64,000 bases of DNA. Origin: Mucilaginibacter pedocola (GTDB lineage: Bacteria; Bacteroidota; Bacteroidia; Sphingobacteriales; Sphingobacteriaceae). The position numbers and the translations under genes were made by a program. This document shows positions 16,842 through 24,572 of this stretch, piece by piece. Location of the stretch: contig NZ_MBTF01000023.1 in NCBI RefSeq assembly GCF_002013915.1, positions 372,001-436,000 of the forward strand, in the 5' to 3' direction. Numbering within the stretch: the stretch's first letter is position 1; every line of letters begins with the position of its first letter. The notes below the pieces were generated by a model. That model saw nothing but the letters and a program-made list of their open reading frames with translations. It had not been told where the DNA came from and did no database searches.

Positions 16842-18323
16842 TCAGTTTTGGCCAATGTTAAGTGTAGGGTCGTCTTTTTTATACATCAGCATATCCAGGT
16901 TTTTATCCAGGCCGTACGGGTCGGGGTAATTTATAACAGCACCACCAACAACCTCGCAGGTAATGTAGGTAACCGCAATTGGCACAGGTGTTTTTAGCCT
17001 GAAGTCTTTTTTGATGCCTTTTGCTATATCGCGTTCCATTACGGTGATCGCGTTTTCGGCCTTGTCGTTTTTCAGTAACAGCCCGGCCAATACCGCAGCG
17101 TGTTGTACGCGGAGGCAGCCGTGGCTAAACACCCTGTTGTTTTTAAAGAATAAGCTCTGATCAGGCGTGTCATGTATATAAATTTCGTAAAGGTTAGGGA
17201 ACTTGAATATCAACTGCCCCAACGCATTATCGCACCCGGAGGTTTGTGTTGCATAATACCTTTTTGGCGTTTTAAGTATAGCTTTAAGGTAATCCCTGTC
17301 GGGCGTTATAAGCATGCCGGCATTATTGTAAATGTTGTAGCGGTTGCTTCTTAAGTAGCCCGTATCGCGGATAGCTTTCGGCAGCAGTTCTTTTGTAAAG
17401 ATGCTTTGCGGCACCCGCCATTCGGGCGAGCTTGTAAAATGTGTAATAGCGCTATTTAAGGTAGGGGTTGGTGTGCCCGGCTTGCCAATTATTACCCTAA
17501 AGCTATCAACAGCACCGTTGTGGTAGAAGCTCAGCATGGCCGATGGAATGTTAACGTGTATAAAGTTATCGGTATCTAACGCAGCCCACCGCAGCCTTTC
17601 CATATTAAGGGCTATTTTGCGCACCTCGGCCTCCGGGAATTCATAGCAATCGCCGGTTTGCACACCTGCTATCACATGCAGGCGTGCCTGCATGTTTTGA
17701 TACGCCTTGCTGCGGGGTTGCACATTCAGCACGGCACGCATCAGGTCCTTACTTTGCATAGCGTTATTTATTACATCAATGGCGTTAAAGGCCAAATTAC
17801 CTTTATCGATCTTGGCGCCGGCGAATAATGGGTTGTATTTTCCATAATGCAGGTTGTTGGTAAAAGATAGCATGGCATCGGTAAGCATGATATCGAAGCG
17901 TGCCTGCTCTGCCAGGGGTACCTGGTTGGGGCGCTCCAAAATATCGTGAAGCTTGCTGTACAGTAATTCTGTGGGGTGGTAATCGGCATGGTTTAAGCCG
18001 AATTGCAAAACACAATCTATCATAAGCATAGCTGACCATGTTTTGTCGGCATCGGCCGGGTTGGCTACCCAATTGGCATTGTATTGCCTTTGTGCATAAA
18101 AGCGGCGCACGCTTAGCGGAAAGTTCAAAGGCAGCTTGCTTTGGCTAATTTGCTTGCTTATCTCGGCACTTAGTGCATTGTCGAGCTTCGACGGTTGGTA
18201 TGTCATCGCCGAACTCGCTTTTAGGAAGGCAAGTATTAAAGTAATTATAAGCAGGGCCGTTAGTAGTATATTACCCGCTTTGCCGGCATAGCCGTAACTT
18301 AGCGGTTGTGGTTGCTTTTTCAT
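16842..18323 (-). CDS. L,D-transpeptidase (YkuD domain, YcbB-like)
   Basis: A 493-residue protein with an N-terminal membrane anchor (LLTALLIITLILAFL, ~residues 20-35). A scaffold region ~45-240 precedes a YkuD catalytic domain. The active-site signature is HDTPDQSLFF and then SHGCLRVQ, giving His401-Gly402-Cys403. Such enzymes make 3-3 peptidoglycan cross-links or attach proteins to peptidoglycan in the periplasm. A single perfect TGAC-N4-GTCA box sits 51 bases upstream of the start, so cross-link type may change with oxygen supply. No peptidoglycan-binding repeat is obvious. Confidence 0.9.
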   Translation of the reverse strand: MKKQPQPLSYGYAGKAGNILLTALLIITLILAFLKASSAMTYQPSKLDNALSAEISKQISQSKLPLNFPLSVRRFYAQRQYNANWVANPADADKTWSAMLMIDCVLQFGLNHADYHPTELLYSKLHDILERPNQVPLAEQARFDIMLTDAMLSFTNNLHYGKYNPLFAGAKIDKGNLAFNAIDVINNAMQSKDLMRAVLNVQPRSKAYQNMQARLHVIAGVQTGDCYEFPEAEVRKIALNMERLRWAALDTDNFIHVNIPSAMLSFYHNGAVDSFRVIIGKPGTPTPTLNSAITHFTSSPEWRVPQSIFTKELLPKAIRDTGYLRSNRYNIYNNAGMLITPDRDYLKAILKTPKRYYATQTSGCDNALGQLIFKFPNLYEIYIHDTPDQSLFFKNNRVFSHGCLRVQHAAVLAGLLLKNDKAENAITVMERDIAKGIKKDFRLKTPVPIAVTYITCEVVGGAVINYPDPYGLDKNLDMLMYKKDDPTLNIGQN

Positions 18324-18342
18324 GTGGTTGCGTTTAATACTG

Positions 18343-18385
18343 TAAAGGTGAGTGGTTTACAGCGGCGAAATAATGACGGTGGTCA
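18343..18385 (-). promoter_or_regulatory. Promoter of the L,D-transpeptidase gene with perfect FNR-type box
   Basis: The palindrome TGACCACCGTCA (minus strand, 18374-18385) lies centre-to-centre 33 bp upstream of the octamer CACCTTTA (18343-18350), a weak match to the TAnnTTTG -7 element. Only one box is present, at the proximal position. Confidence 0.75.
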
Positions 18386-18429
18386 GTAAAAGAACTGATG
18401 CACAGCAGGACTACGGCATGCGGTCGAGT

Positions 18430-19155
18430 TTATCGGTGCTCGAACAGCCAACGGAATGGCCGGTATGCGCGCCTTGGTTTTAGCCCGAATTGTTTAATGC
18501 TTTTTTCTTTGATGAGCGCTACAGCTTCCTCAATATCATCTGTTACCAGGAAGTATTGTTCATCGGTTGCGCCAATGGTGCCGTTTTGCTTCATTACAGT
18601 TATGTGCTCCATCAGTTCCTCATGGTATTCCCGGCCGAATATCACAATAGGGAAATCCTTTATTTTATGCGTTTGTATCAGCGTAAGGGCCTCGAAGTAC
18701 TCGTCGAGCGTACCATAGCCACCGGGCATTACTACAAAAGCAAAAGAGTATTTTACCAGCAATACTTTACGCAGAAAGAAATGGCGCATATAAACCCATT
18801 TATCCAGATAGGGGTTGGGCCTCTGTTCAACCGGCAACTGGATATTGCAGCCCACCGAGTATCCTCCGGCATCTTTGGCGCCGCGGTTGGCCGCTTCCAT
18901 CAAGCCGGGGCCTCCTCCGGTTATAATGGTTAAGCCTAATTTTGCCATGGCGGCCGCTGCGCTACGGGTTTGCTGATAATAAGGGTGCTCTTCGGTAAAC
19001 CGTGCGGAGCCAAAGAAAGTAATACATGGGCCAATAAAATGCAAAGCGCGCAGCCCTCTAATAAGGTCGGTAATGGTTTGTATGGCAAATTTCAGTTCTT
19101 TTAACCGCGAATGCGGCCCATCCAGAAATTGTATTTCGGTGTTAATACTTGCCAT
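18430..19155 (-). CDS. LOG-family protein (TIGR00730-type nucleotide phosphoribohydrolase)
   Basis: A 241-residue Rossmann-type protein with the two signatures of the LOG/lysine-decarboxylase-like family: GGGPGLMEAANRGAKDAGG (~residues 80-98) and PGGYGTLDEYFE (~144-155). Characterised members hydrolyse cytokinin riboside 5'-monophosphates or other nucleoside monophosphates to base plus ribose 5-phosphate. The bacterial role is often unclear. It is divergently transcribed from the FixL-like kinase across a shared promoter region carrying a perfect FNR-type box, with a perfect -7 octamer on its own side. Confidence 0.9.
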   Translation of the reverse strand: MASINTEIQFLDGPHSRLKELKFAIQTITDLIRGLRALHFIGPCITFFGSARFTEEHPYYQQTRSAAAAMAKLGLTIITGGGPGLMEAANRGAKDAGGYSVGCNIQLPVEQRPNPYLDKWVYMRHFFLRKVLLVKYSFAFVVMPGGYGTLDEYFEALTLIQTHKIKDFPIVIFGREYHEELMEHITVMKQNGTIGATDEQYFLVTDDIEEAVALIKEKSIKQFGLKPRRAYRPFRWLFEHR

Positions 19156-19234
19156 AGTAAAGTTAATTGGGGGCAGGCAGCACCTGCCTTGGTTTACAAA
19201 CTGCCGCCGGGATCTTTATAATAATGGCGGCGAT

Positions 19235-19308
19235 CAAAAATATGCATGGCCCTTTGGCATAAAAGTGACACGCGTCATTATCGGGGCTGAATGTCATTAC
19301 ATTTTTTG
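19235..19308. promoter_or_regulatory. Divergent promoter region (LOG gene / FixL-like kinase) with one central FNR-type box
   Basis: The perfect box TGACACGCGTCA is at 19266-19277. On the minus side the perfect -7 octamer TATTTTTG is at 19235-19242. On the plus side the octamer ATTTTTTG is at 19301-19308, a partial match with TTTG in register. Both octamer centres are exactly 33 bp from the box centre, so one symmetric site can serve both directions. A further GTCATTAC half-site lies at 19293-19300. This arrangement predicts autoregulation of the sensor/regulator operon. Confidence 0.75.
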
Positions 19309-19362
19309 CCTCCCGGAGTCACGATATTTGCGCCATGTTGCTTTAAGGGCTAACTTAGTTTT

Positions 19363-20550
19363 ATGGAAAGTGCTGCTTTATTAAATGCTATTATTCAAAA
19401 CGCCATTGATGGTATTATTACCATTGATGAGCGCGGGTCGATAGAAACCATCAATCCGGCAGCATGTGCATTGTTCAGGTATAGCCCTGAAGAAGTTATA
19501 GGTAAAAATGTATCTTTTTTAATGCCCCCGCCCGACCGCAACCAGCACGACGAGTATATTAAACGTTACCAGCATACCCGCGTACCCCACATTATTGGTA
19601 TAGGCCGCGAAGTTACCGGCCTGCGTAAGGATGGAACGGTATTCCCTTTCAGGCTGGCGGTGAGCGAAGTGGCTTATTCGGGCCGCAAAATATACACCGG
19701 TTTTATCCACGACCTGAGCAAGCAAAAAGAAGCCGAAGAACAACTGAGGGAATACGCCGCAGGATTGGAGGGGTTGGTTGAGGAGCGCACCCAATCGTTA
19801 AAAGAAACTGTGCTGGCCCTGCAGAACGCTAAAGAGGAAGTAAGCATTTCCCTCGAAAAAGAAAAAGAACTGGGGCAGTTGAAAAGCCGCTTCGTGTCTA
19901 TGGCCTCGCACGAGTTCCGTACGCCCTTGAGTGCTATACAGCTTTCCGCTTCGCTGATAGATAAATATGCCCAACAGTTCGATAGTGAGCATATTAACAA
20001 GCACGTAGGTAAAATAAAGAATGCGGTGGGCAATCTTACCGGTATATTGAACGATTTTCTGTCGCTGGAAAAATTGGAGGCGGGTAAAGTAGAGCCCAAT
20101 TTCAGCAGCTTCGACCTGGTGAAACTGTCCGAAGAAATTACCGAAGAAATGCAGTTGGTGGCCAAACAAAACCAGCATATTATTTACCAGCATACGGGGA
20201 AAGAGAGCATGGTTAGCCTTGATCAAAATCTGTTGAAGAATTGCATTTTTAACCTGATAGCTAACGCCATCAAATACTCGGGCGAGAATACTTTTATTGA
20301 ATACAATACCGAAATAAACGAGCAGGGCTGCACCGTTATCATTAAAGACAATGGCATCGGCATCCCGGAGAAAGACCAGAAGCATTTGTTCGAACCTTTC
20401 TTTAGGGCGCACAATACCGGGAATATCCCGGGCACGGGCCTTGGGCTTAACATTGTTGCGCGCTATACTTATTTAATGAACGGACGAGTTGATTTTACCA
20501 GCATCGTTAACCAGGGCACATCATTCACCATCACCTTTACCAAAGCATGA
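19363..20550 (+). CDS. fixL: FixL-like haem-PAS oxygen-sensing histidine kinase
   Basis: A 395-residue soluble kinase with no membrane helix. PAS domain: ~1-120. Coiled linker: ~121-170. HisKA: ATP-binding histidine ~183 in SHEFRTPL. HATPase: ~285-395 with NAIKYSGE (N-box), DNGIGIP (G1), GTGLGLNIV (G2). Aligning by eye to Bradyrhizobium FixL, the QHDEYIKRY stretch puts His62 at the haem-ligand position (FixL His200), Arg68 at Arg206, His76 at His214, Ile77 at Ile215, and Arg82 (in PHIIGIGR) at Arg220, the O2-contacting residue. This is strong sequence evidence for a haem O2 sensor. Its stop overlaps the start of the response regulator by 4 bases (ATGA), so they form a cognate pair. Confidence 0.9.
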   Translation: MESAALLNAIIQNAIDGIITIDERGSIETINPAACALFRYSPEEVIGKNVSFLMPPPDRNQHDEYIKRYQHTRVPHIIGIGREVTGLRKDGTVFPFRLAVSEVAYSGRKIYTGFIHDLSKQKEAEEQLREYAAGLEGLVEERTQSLKETVLALQNAKEEVSISLEKEKELGQLKSRFVSMASHEFRTPLSAIQLSASLIDKYAQQFDSEHINKHVGKIKNAVGNLTGILNDFLSLEKLEAGKVEPNFSSFDLVKLSEEITEEMQLVAKQNQHIIYQHTGKESMVSLDQNLLKNCIFNLIANAIKYSGENTFIEYNTEINEQGCTVIIKDNGIGIPEKDQKHLFEPFFRAHNTGNIPGTGLGLNIVARYTYLMNGRVDFTSIVNQGTSFTITFTKA

Positions 20551-21596
20551 GCAAGCAGGTTTTAATTATTGAAGATAACGACGATATACGCGAGAATGTA
20601 GTTGAGATACTGGAACTGGCAGACTTTAAAGTGCTGCAGGCCGCCAACGGCAAAATTGGTGTCGACCTGGCGCTGAAAAATAAGCCCGACATTATCCTCT
20701 GCGATATTATGATGCCCGACCTTGATGGTTATGGTGTGCTTTATATGTTGAATAAAAACCCCGAAACTGCCACCATCCCCTTTATTTTCCTGACGGCCAA
20801 AGCCGAGCGGGTAGACCTGCGCAAAGGCATGGATATGGGGGCGGATGATTACCTTACGAAGCCCTTTGATGATATAGAGCTGCTGAACGCGATAGAAACC
20901 CGGCTGAAAAAGAAAACCGCACAGGAAGAGTTTTACAGCAAGCCGCTGGATAAGATAGGCGGCTTACTGGCACGCAACAACGGCCTTGCTGAACTAAAAA
21001 ACATTATTGCCGAGCGCAAAACCCGCCAGTTTAAAAAGAACCAGGTGGTGTATTACGAGGGCGATAAAGGCAACGGCTTATACATTGTATTGAGCGGTAA
21101 AGTAAAGGCCATGAAACTGGCCGAAGACGGCCGCGAGTTGATGACCGGTATCTTCGGCCCCGAGGAATACCTCGGCGTTAACGCATCATTATCGGGCGAG
21201 GCCTATGCCGATACCGCTACCGCGCTGGAAGATTCGCAGCTTTGCCTCATCCCCAAAGAACAGCTTGACGAACTGATAAACCATTACCCCGATGTGGCAC
21301 GCAGCTTTATTGCCATACTGGCCAACGATGTGCGCGATAAGGAAGAACAACTGCTGCATTTGGCCTATAACTCGGTGCGCAAACGCATGGCGGGTTCGCT
21401 GCTGCGTTTGTATAAACAGAATGAAGCTGCCGAAAGCTTTAAGATAAGCAGGGAGGACCTTGCCGCCCTTGCCGGCATGGCAACGGAAACGGTGAGCCGC
21501 ACCCTTACCGATTTTAAGGACGAAGGGCTGATAGAGAAAAAAGGCAGCCTGATCACCATCCTCGACGAAAAACGCCTCGCTAAAATGAAAAACTGA
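20547..21596 (+). CDS. Response regulator fused to CRP/FNR-type cNMP-fold and HTH (FixJ/FixK-like hybrid)
   Basis: A 349-residue protein. Residues 1-122 are a receiver domain with acidic pocket ED-N-D (10-13), phospho-acceptor Asp53 (LCDIMMPD) and Lys105 (TKPF). Residues ~150-265 are a cNMP-binding fold, but the phosphate-cassette equivalent reads SGEAYADTATA instead of the cAMP-binding Arg-Ser-Ala pattern. Residues ~270-349 are a Crp-type winged HTH with recognition helix ATETVSRTL (Glu314, Ser317, Arg318), the E-xx-SR pattern of FNR that reads TTGA/TGAC half-sites. There are only two cysteines (52, 233), so no FNR-type Fe-S sensor. Oxygen input should therefore come from the FixL-like kinase by phosphorylation. 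It probably binds the TGAC-N4-GTCA boxes around it (inference). Confidence 0.92.
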   Translation: MSKQVLIIEDNDDIRENVVEILELADFKVLQAANGKIGVDLALKNKPDIILCDIMMPDLDGYGVLYMLNKNPETATIPFIFLTAKAERVDLRKGMDMGADDYLTKPFDDIELLNAIETRLKKKTAQEEFYSKPLDKIGGLLARNNGLAELKNIIAERKTRQFKKNQVVYYEGDKGNGLYIVLSGKVKAMKLAEDGRELMTGIFGPEEYLGVNASLSGEAYADTATALEDSQLCLIPKEQLDELINHYPDVARSFIAILANDVRDKEEQLLHLAYNSVRKRMAGSLLRLYKQNEAAESFKISREDLAALAGMATETVSRTLTDFKDEGLIEKKGSLITILDEKRLAKMKN

Positions 21597-21658
21597 CGAA
21601 GATCACTTTTCGGGCTGACGGCGCGCAACTACCAAAATACCTGTCCGCGATATTTTTG
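21594..21658 (+). promoter_or_regulatory. Promoter of the D-lactate dehydrogenase/hemN operon with tandem FNR-type boxes
   Basis: The distal box TGACGAAGATCA (21594-21605) overlaps the stop codon of the response regulator. A proximal copy with a conserved TGAC half (TGACGGCGCGCA) lies at 21616-21627, 22 bp away. The perfect -7 octamer TATTTTTG is at 21651-21658, its centre 33 bp from the centre of the proximal copy. Confidence 0.78.
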
Positions 21659-21676
21659 AATAAATATTTATTGCGG

Positions 21677-22735
21677 ATGAAAGTAGTAGCGTACAGCATA
21701 AAACCCTTCGAAAAGGAATTTTTATCAAAAGCCAATCAAAAAAAGCACGATATAACCCTGATATCTAACCCCCTGAGCGTGGAAACTGCGGTTTTTGCCG
21801 AGGGGAAGGATGCCGTGGTGGTGTTCACCAATGATGATGTATCGGCCCCGGTAATAGCCAGGCTCGGCGCATTGGGCATTAAATACATTGCAACCCGCTC
21901 GGCCGGCACCGACCATATCGACCGCGATGCTGCCGCCATCTACGGCATCAAAATAGCCAATGTACCACACTACTCGCCAGAAGCCATTGCCGAACACGCT
22001 GTTGCTATGGCCTTTGCCCTCAACCGCAAATTAATAAAAGCCGACGGGCACAGCCACCACTTTAATTTTAGTAACGATGGGCTGATGGGTTTCAACTTTA
22101 ATGGCAAAACCGTAGGGCTGATAGGTTTGGGTAATACAGGCTTAGCCGTAGCGGCTATTTTCAAAGGGCTCGGCTGCAGAGTTATTGGTTACGACCTGAA
22201 GTTCCCTGAAGATAGCATGGGTATTGAGCAGGTAACCCTGCCATACCTGTATGCCAATGCCGATATTATTTCGCTGCATGCGCCGCTTACGCCGGCTACC
22301 AAACACCTCATCAATAGCAACACTATACAGCAAATGAAAGATGGGGTAATGCTCATCAATACTTCACGCGGTGCTTTGCTCAATACTGCTGACGCGATAC
22401 AGGGTTTGCGTAACGGAAAGATAGGTTACTTAGGGTTGGATGTTTATGAGTTTGAAAAAGGGCTATTTTTTGAAGACCACCACGGCGATGCTGTTAAAGA
22501 TAACCTGTTGGAGCAATTGATGCAATTCGATAATGTGTTGGTAACGCCGCACCAGGCTTATTTAACGCGCGAGGCCATGCAAGGCATCGCTACCCAAACT
22601 ATTAAAAACCTCGACCAGTGGCAGGAAAACAAATGCGTAGGCAACGCCTGTGTATGCGCCAAAGCCTGCCGCGCAACCCAAACGGCTAACCTAATTATAC
22701 AGCAAAATGGACAAGCACCTCACAGCCAAATATAA
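21677..22735 (+). CDS. D-lactate dehydrogenase-type 2-hydroxyacid dehydrogenase with cysteine-rich tail
   Basis: A 352-residue NAD-dependent enzyme. The start ATG at 21677 (MKVVAYSIKPFEKEF) matches the family. An upstream in-frame TTG at 21656 falls inside the -7 element and is rejected. The Rossmann motif is VGLIGLGNTGLA. Catalytic Arg is in INTSRGALL, Glu in LGLDVYEFEKG, and His in VTPHQAYLT. The FFEDHH stretch is typical of fermentative D-LDH. Predicted role is pyruvate reduction to D-lactate when respiration is limited, consistent with the FNR-type promoter. Odd feature: the C-terminal ~35 residues carry CVGNACVCAKAC (four cysteines in 12 residues). The gene overlaps hemN by 29 bases. Confidence 0.9.
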   Translation: MKVVAYSIKPFEKEFLSKANQKKHDITLISNPLSVETAVFAEGKDAVVVFTNDDVSAPVIARLGALGIKYIATRSAGTDHIDRDAAAIYGIKIANVPHYSPEAIAEHAVAMAFALNRKLIKADGHSHHFNFSNDGLMGFNFNGKTVGLIGLGNTGLAVAAIFKGLGCRVIGYDLKFPEDSMGIEQVTLPYLYANADIISLHAPLTPATKHLINSNTIQQMKDGVMLINTSRGALLNTADAIQGLRNGKIGYLGLDVYEFEKGLFFEDHHGDAVKDNLLEQLMQFDNVLVTPHQAYLTREAMQGIATQTIKNLDQWQENKCVGNACVCAKACRATQTANLIIQQNGQAPHSQI

Positions 22736-24068
22736 TGTAGCCGCACCACGGTACACCAGCTACCCTACTATGCCCTATTGGGATACCGATGCGTTTACTG
22801 CGGGGAAGTGGCTGCGGTCGGTACAATTATCATTCAACCAAACTAACTATGCCGATGGGCTGAGCCTTTACGTGCACTTGCCCTTTTGCGAAAGCCTGTG
22901 CACTTATTGTGGCTGCAATACGCGCATCACCAAAAACCATAGCGTAGAGATACCCTACATTAACGCTGTATTGAAAGAGTGGGAGATGTATAAGAATATG
23001 CTTGGAGGCCGGCCAGTTGTGCGCGAGCTGCATTTAGGCGGCGGTACGCCCACCTTCTTCAGTGCCGATAATTTGCATAAGCTAATAGCGGGCTTATTAG
23101 ATAATGTAGATATACACCCCAACGCCGAATTTAGCTTCGAAGCGCATCCCGGTAATACTACCGAGGCGCATTTGCAAACTTTGTTCGATCTGGGTTTCCG
23201 CAGGTTGAGCTTGGGTATACAGGATTTTGACCCTGCGGTGCAGCTTATCATCAACCGGCACCAAACGGTAGAGCAGGTGCGCGAGGTAACTAACAACGCC
23301 CGCCGAATAGGTTACACCTCTATTAATTACGACCTGATATACGGGCTGCCCCTGCAAACCTTGAACAGCCTGGTAAGCACCATGCATTTGGTGAGCGAGC
23401 TGGTGCCAGATAGAATAGCCTTTTACAGCTACGCCCACGTACCCTGGATAAAACCCGGCCAACGTAAATTCACCGAGGCCGACCTGCCCGACGCACCCAC
23501 CAAGGCAAAACTATACGAGATAGGCCGCAGCCTACTCAAAAATTATGGCTATGTAGAGGTTGGCATGGACCACTTTGCCCTCCCTGCCGATGAACTGGTA
23601 AAGGCAGGTGAAGAAGGTACGCTGCACCGCAACTTTATGGGCTATACCCATCAGCATACCCAACTGATGATAGGGCTGGGCGTATCATCTATCAGCGATA
23701 GCTGGTATGCCTTTGCGCAGAATAAAAAGACGGTAGAGGATTACCTGTATGACGTTGAGCACGGCATATTACCGGTATTCAAAGGGCATAATCTAACGCC
23801 CGACGACCTGGTTATACGTAAGCATATCCTCAACATCATGTGCACCGGCCAAACCACCTGGAACCACCATGCCGAGCCCTGCGAGGCCCTGCTGGAAGGC
23901 ATAGAACGCCTGGAACCCTTAGCCGAAGACGGATTGATAGAACTATTTTCCTTCGGACTGAAGGTTACCCAATCGGGCACGCGCTACCTGCGTAACATAT
24001 GCATGGCGCTTGATGCCAGGCTGTATGCCGATAAGCCGGCTACGCAATTGTTTAGTATGGCGATATAA
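22707..24068 (+). CDS. hemN: Oxygen-independent coproporphyrinogen III oxidase
   Basis: A 453-residue radical SAM enzyme. The cluster motif LPFCESLCTYCGC gives Cys61, Cys65 and Cys68 for the 4Fe-4S cluster, plus the HemN-specific Cys70. Further landmarks are LHLGGGTPTFF (SAM binding), SFEAHPGNTT, LSLGIQDFD and NYDLIYGLPLQT. The C-terminal HemN domain (NIMCTGQTTW onward) is complete. It oxidatively decarboxylates coproporphyrinogen III without O2, keeping haem synthesis running in low oxygen and supplying the cbb3 oxidase and the haem-PAS sensor. It is translationally coupled to the dehydrogenase upstream and shares its FNR-type promoter. Confidence 0.96.
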   Translation: MDKHLTAKYNVAAPRYTSYPTMPYWDTDAFTAGKWLRSVQLSFNQTNYADGLSLYVHLPFCESLCTYCGCNTRITKNHSVEIPYINAVLKEWEMYKNMLGGRPVVRELHLGGGTPTFFSADNLHKLIAGLLDNVDIHPNAEFSFEAHPGNTTEAHLQTLFDLGFRRLSLGIQDFDPAVQLIINRHQTVEQVREVTNNARRIGYTSINYDLIYGLPLQTLNSLVSTMHLVSELVPDRIAFYSYAHVPWIKPGQRKFTEADLPDAPTKAKLYEIGRSLLKNYGYVEVGMDHFALPADELVKAGEEGTLHRNFMGYTHQHTQLMIGLGVSSISDSWYAFAQNKKTVEDYLYDVEHGILPVFKGHNLTPDDLVIRKHILNIMCTGQTTWNHHAEPCEALLEGIERLEPLAEDGLIELFSFGLKVTQSGTRYLRNICMALDARLYADKPATQLFSMAI

Positions 24069-24083
24069 ACCATGTTGGCAATT

Positions 24084-24483
24084 TAACCGCAAAGGCCGCA
24101 GAGGGAAAACGCAAAGAAGCGCAAAGCCTGTTGAGTTAACACGAATTAAGAATAATTTTCACAAATCTTATCAGTAGTTTTAATTAGTGAAATTCGATTC
24201 AATTCGAATAATTAGTGTTCACTCTTTTTCTTTGCGTCTCTGCGCCTTTGCGTGAAATTTTGAAAACTTGACCACAAAGCCTTTTGAGTTAACACGAATT
24301 TCACTAATTAAGAATAATTTTCACAAATCTTATCGGCAGTTTTAATTAGTGAAATTCGATTCAATTCGAAAAATTAGTGTTCACTCTTTTTCTTTGCGTT
24401 TCTGCGTGAAATTATTGCAGCTTAATCTTTGCGCTTCTTTGCGTTAACCATTATGCAAATTCTCTGTGTCCTTTGCGGTAAAA
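24084..24483. repeat. MITE-like non-coding element with inverted ends and an internal direct duplication
   Basis: The ends are inverted relative to each other. The left end carries ACCGCAAAGGCCGCAGAG and then ACGCAAAGAAGCGCAAAG (24085-24126); the right end carries the reverse complements (CTTTGCGCTTCTTTGCGT near 24427-24444 and CTTTGCGGT near 24471-24479). Inside are two direct copies of a ~105-base AT-rich unit at 24130-24237 and 24282-24399, differing by a few substitutions and an 8-base insertion. No reading frame is present. It fills the 500-base gap between hemN and the next gene. Confidence 0.7.
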
Positions 24484-24521
24484 ATAGCCACAAGGTATAT
24501 TCCCGCAAATCATAAACAACA

Positions 24522-24549
24522 AAGCCATCCGCTAAACAACGGATGGCTT
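24522..24549 (-). terminator. Rho-independent terminator of the small membrane protein gene
   Basis: A 10-bp perfect stem (AAGCCATCCG/CGGATGGCTT) with an 8-base loop lies 24 bases past the stop. On the minus strand it is followed by a T-rich tail (TTGTTGTTTATG). Confidence 0.8.
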
Positions 24550-24572
24550 ACCATTTATAAGTAGGGGGGCTG

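Noticed and set aside
18430..19155. Lysine decarboxylase
   Set aside because: The PGGYGTLDE and GGGPGLME motifs define LOG-type phosphoribohydrolases; the decarboxylase name is a historical misannotation.
21656..21676. TTG start for the D-lactate dehydrogenase
   Set aside because: It overlaps the predicted -7 element, and family alignment starts at the ATG at 21677.
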